Source: Amblyornis subalaris
Taxonomy: Eukaryota > Chordata > Aves > Passeriformes > Ptilonorhynchidae
Assembly (NCBI GenBank): GCA_018881555.1
Contig: JACAXG010000012.1
Span: 2,768,736 to 2,832,735 of the forward strand
Reading direction: 5' to 3'
Length of the DNA stretch: 64,000 nt
Shown: one piece after another, positions 60,960 through 64,000 of the stretch
How the letters are laid out: every line of letters starts with the position of its first letter
Position numbering within the stretch: the first letter of the stretch is position 1
Program-made: the position numbers and the translations under genes
The notes under the pieces: model-generated
The model's input: only the letters and a program-made list of their open reading frames with translations
Databases searched by the model: none
What the model was told of the DNA's origin: nothing

Positions 60960-63900
60960 ATAATTGGTTTCCCTTTCTCCAGAAACACAGTTACAAAATA
61001 TTGCAAGCAAGCTGTCTTAGCAATAAGAATAAAGACAACCTATTTTCAAAGACAAGCTGCAGAAATACCTCTATATTACTAGGAAAAGAAATACTATGTT
61101 AAACTGTTAGGAGAGTTCACATACTAATATAAATCCCTATACTTCTGTGTTTTTAATACACTGAGTTAATGTGATGGAAAGTCACTTAATAGACAAAGTA
61201 AAAAAGTGGAAATAAAGAGCACTCAAGAATACACAGACTTGCAATTGATCTTAATTTTTTAGTAATACAGAAGGATTATTAACACTGCAAAACTAAAATG
61301 CAAACAGGTATTTCAGCAGGATTACATTGTATAGCATTTGCAACTCAGTGTAGTAGAATACTGCATTCTCCTGTCATTGGAAAGCTAGTGAAATGTAATA
61401 TCAGAATTATTGTGGTATCTATATGAACATTTTCTAATACAAATGGTATGTCATAAACATAACTCATTCTAATACTGCATGATTATGTTGAAATAATATA
61501 ACATGGTCATAAATGAAGAGAAATTATGTTGAATTGCTTGCTGCATTGAAATACTATTCAAGAAGATCAGAATTAAAATAGGGACACTTAGTAAATACTG
61601 CAACAATAGTTTTATTCTTTGAAAACTGTCAATTGTATGTGAAAATGAAACTGCAGATACACTTCAATATTTATCGCGCCAGGTATTTCATTCACATTGT
61701 AGAAAATAGCCATATCAATGGCAGAAATGAGGTATGAAGTTAGCTTGTGTAGTGGATAAGGTGGTGGGGAAAGAAAAAAATTGCACTCTATAAATCTCCA
61801 AATGAAAAATAAAATATAGGGCTTCATAATGCCTTATCATTGGGATAAACCTATGAACTGGAGGAGCCAGACAGAGAAATAAATATGCTTAATATGTTAG
61901 ATGTTCTCTTTGTATTGGAAAACACTCTGTATAATTCAGATACATTAGAGTTTTCTGGCTGTTTATATAAAACATGTTAAGATAAGCTGTGAGTGGAATA
62001 GTTGTGGATGAGTAAGCAGAATTGTCTCAAGATTAAAACAGACTTTGGAAGATGGAGTCAATTAGTTCAATTCTTGTTCTTGCCAGTAACAGATTTCTTG
62101 GGCAAGTCATTTAACTCAGTTTTATCTCCTTGATCTGTATAACAGATATGTTATTATTAGGTCCCTCACTGGGATGTTATGTGGTTTAATAGTCTTAACA
62201 TTGAGGTCCTTGGGTGTAGGGTTCCACATAAACACAACTATTTCATTTTGACAGGTGGCAGCACCTTTGATCTTAGACTGCAACTCACTTCCACTTACAA
62301 ATTATTTTTCTTTATAGTTCTGGATTCGTAAGTGGCCTGGCTCAAAAATTGCTAGTTTGTTGGGGGTTTTTTCCCGAATGCATGCAACATTGCATCTGTT
62401 TTTATCCATATAATTGACGAAGGAAGAAAAATGAGGACAAAAGTAAGGTGCTAGAGAGCACGCTTATAACATACAATTGAGTCGGATGCAGAGATTACAG
62501 AAGTAACACTTGATAAGCTCATTACAGAACTAGGACAATCCAACTAACCTGTCTAGTTATCCGGCCTTCACATTGTTGTTCCAAAGACTCACTGGGCACT
62601 CTAAGGATTCACTGTTTCATACCAACTCAGCTGGTACTGCCTTGAGGGATCAAGCTACTTATCATGCCACTGGCTTGCCCAGTGCAAATTAGTCTGGAAA
62701 ATACTAGAAGCAAACCTTCAAATAACCAGTCTACTTCTGAAAGTGAAAGAGATTTGTTCGAAATTTTCTCTACCAAAAGCTACAAAACATAGTCACTCAC
62801 TTTCCAGATGAGACAACACAGAAATACAAAACGGCAGTTTGCCAGAGGCCTTCTACCATGATCTCTTTTGCAGACCTTGGAGGGGAAAATCATGCTCTCA
62901 AATGATGAGGAATCACCAAAAAGGAAGTATCTGAAAGATGCGTGAAACTAGCAAATTATTAAAATAAAGCAAGTGAAAGATGCTAAAAAATGACAATACC
63001 TCGTGCGCAACACTGAAGTTGTACAGCAGCATCAGAAAAAGAAAGAGTATCATCAATCTTATATAGCCCATATAATAAATATTTTTATTAAGAATTAAAA
63101 ATGTCCAAGTATTTACCACATGAGTGACATAAACACAGGCCAGGACCCAGCTTGATCTTTCAGAACAAAGCATTCATCCAGCAACAAGTGTATCTTACTC
63201 ATCAAGTAAAGAGACAAATGTAATGTTACAGCCTGATTTTCTATGCTGAAGAACTTTGCACTTATCACACTTTGCAGTACTGTCACCCTCCTTCAATGGA
63301 GCTGTCAGGTCCAGCAACAAGGCCATGCAGGGAGCTGCTTCAAGTGCAAATAAAGGGGAAAAGAAGGTGGGGAACTGCAGAAGTCCGAGTTCTGTTTAAA
63401 AGGAAAGTAAATGAATTCTTACTTTTCCTGTTCTCTACAGAACCTAAGAATGTGCCAATGAGAGGCCTGCAAGGCCATTACCAAGTTCAGCATTGGTAAA
63501 CATAGGCTTAGACTGTAAACTTCAAAGTTTTTTGGAAACAAGTCTTTGAGTTCCACCTGTTCAGGGAAAATTATTTCTTGGGAAATAATGAAAGAATGAA
63601 AGAAAGAGCAAGAGAGGGGAACCCTGAGGAAATAGTAATTGGAGAAAAATTAAAATGAGAGACAAGATGGATAAAGGAAGACATACTGTCATGGACAAAT
63701 ATTTTGTTTAAAAGAAACAAGCATCCAATATGAATTAATCCTTGTTGCCACTATAAGTTAGCCTGCTTCTAGTGTGAGCCCTTTGGTAGTAAAGATGACA
63801 TGCAACACTGCTCCTAAGAGGCATTAAAATTTATCACCTGGCCTTGATTGTAAGACATGGATCTGGGTTGCAGCCTAACACCATCACATGTCCACAGATG

Positions 63901-64000
63901 AGAACAGCAGTGCCTGGATGTGTACTGCAAGAGGAGAGAAACAGGTAAAGCAAAGGGAACAGGGTGGGACCTCTCTCTCCTCTGCCTTGAGACTACACTA
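60960..64000. other. Unassigned stretch
   Basis: It contains the MIR at 62030-62215 and an A/G-rich patch near 63585-63670. A minus-strand start at about 63074 gives a hydrophobic 24-residue segment ending at GAG/GTATTG that looks like a signal-peptide exon. Nothing supports it further. Confidence 0.3.
62030..62215 (+). mobile_element. MIR-type SINE, nearly full length
   Basis: It follows MIR from the tRNA-derived part (GACTTTGGA...TTCAATTCTTG, B-box region) through the core (GGGCAAGTCATTTAACTCAG) to ATCTGTATAACAGATATG and a TTATTATTAGGTCCCTCACT tail. Divergence is high but order is unbroken. Confidence 0.72.

Noticed and set aside
63001..63173. A minus-strand signal-peptide-like first exon with a GAG/GTATTG donor
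   Set aside because: Hydrophobic leaders arise easily from T-rich sequence; no promoter, following exon or homology was seen.

Overview
The window looks like bird nuclear DNA. It is AT-rich, repeat-poor and full of scattered single Ns. It carries CR1 LINE pieces, avian-type solo LTRs with 5-bp target duplications, and a tRNA-Ile/CR1-tailed SINE resembling TguSINE1, which was first described in zebra finch. I found no intact protein-coding gene. All comparisons below were made by eye against remembered family consensus.

The main content is a decayed multi-exon gene on the minus strand: an axonemal dynein heavy chain of the DNAH9/DNAH11/DNAH17 type. Its remnants lie in correct protein order from about 57.8 kb (AAA1 Walker A) down to about 1.7 kb (C-terminal domain). 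The blocks run AAA1 (57.7, 55.7 kb), AAA2 (50.5, 49.3, 48.5 kb), AAA3 (47.4, 46.8 kb), AAA4 (46.4, 44.2, 43.6, 41.0 kb), stalk (40.7, 34.9, 34.7, 34.4 kb), AAA5 (33.5, 30.4, 17.2 kb), AAA6 (15.8, 15.5, 13.9, 12.0, 10.5 kb) and C-terminal domain (8.2, 7.5, 6.9, 4.3, 2.5, 1.7 kb). The exon at 46362-46559 is unmistakable. It keeps a good acceptor and a GTAAGT donor but has lost 2 bp. The next exon has a wrecked Walker A motif and an in-frame stop. Introns and splice sites are kept, so this is not a retrocopy. It is a unitary or duplicated pseudogene, and most of the motor domain lies inside the window.

The introns hold three solo LTRs (9216-9783, 19983-20567, 59880-60954), each with a matching 5-bp duplication. 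They also hold a SINE (22919-23040), a short CR1 tail (43915-43980), a long ancient CR1 (52943-54375), an L2-like LINE fragment (about 24.96-25.44 kb), several MIR-like SINEs and a (TGCCG)n pentamer array. The long open frames in the window are pseudogene remnants, repeat antisense or chance.

The anchor exons are strong. Many other blocks are individually weak and rest on colinearity. Paralogue identity (DNAH11 is my guess) is inference.
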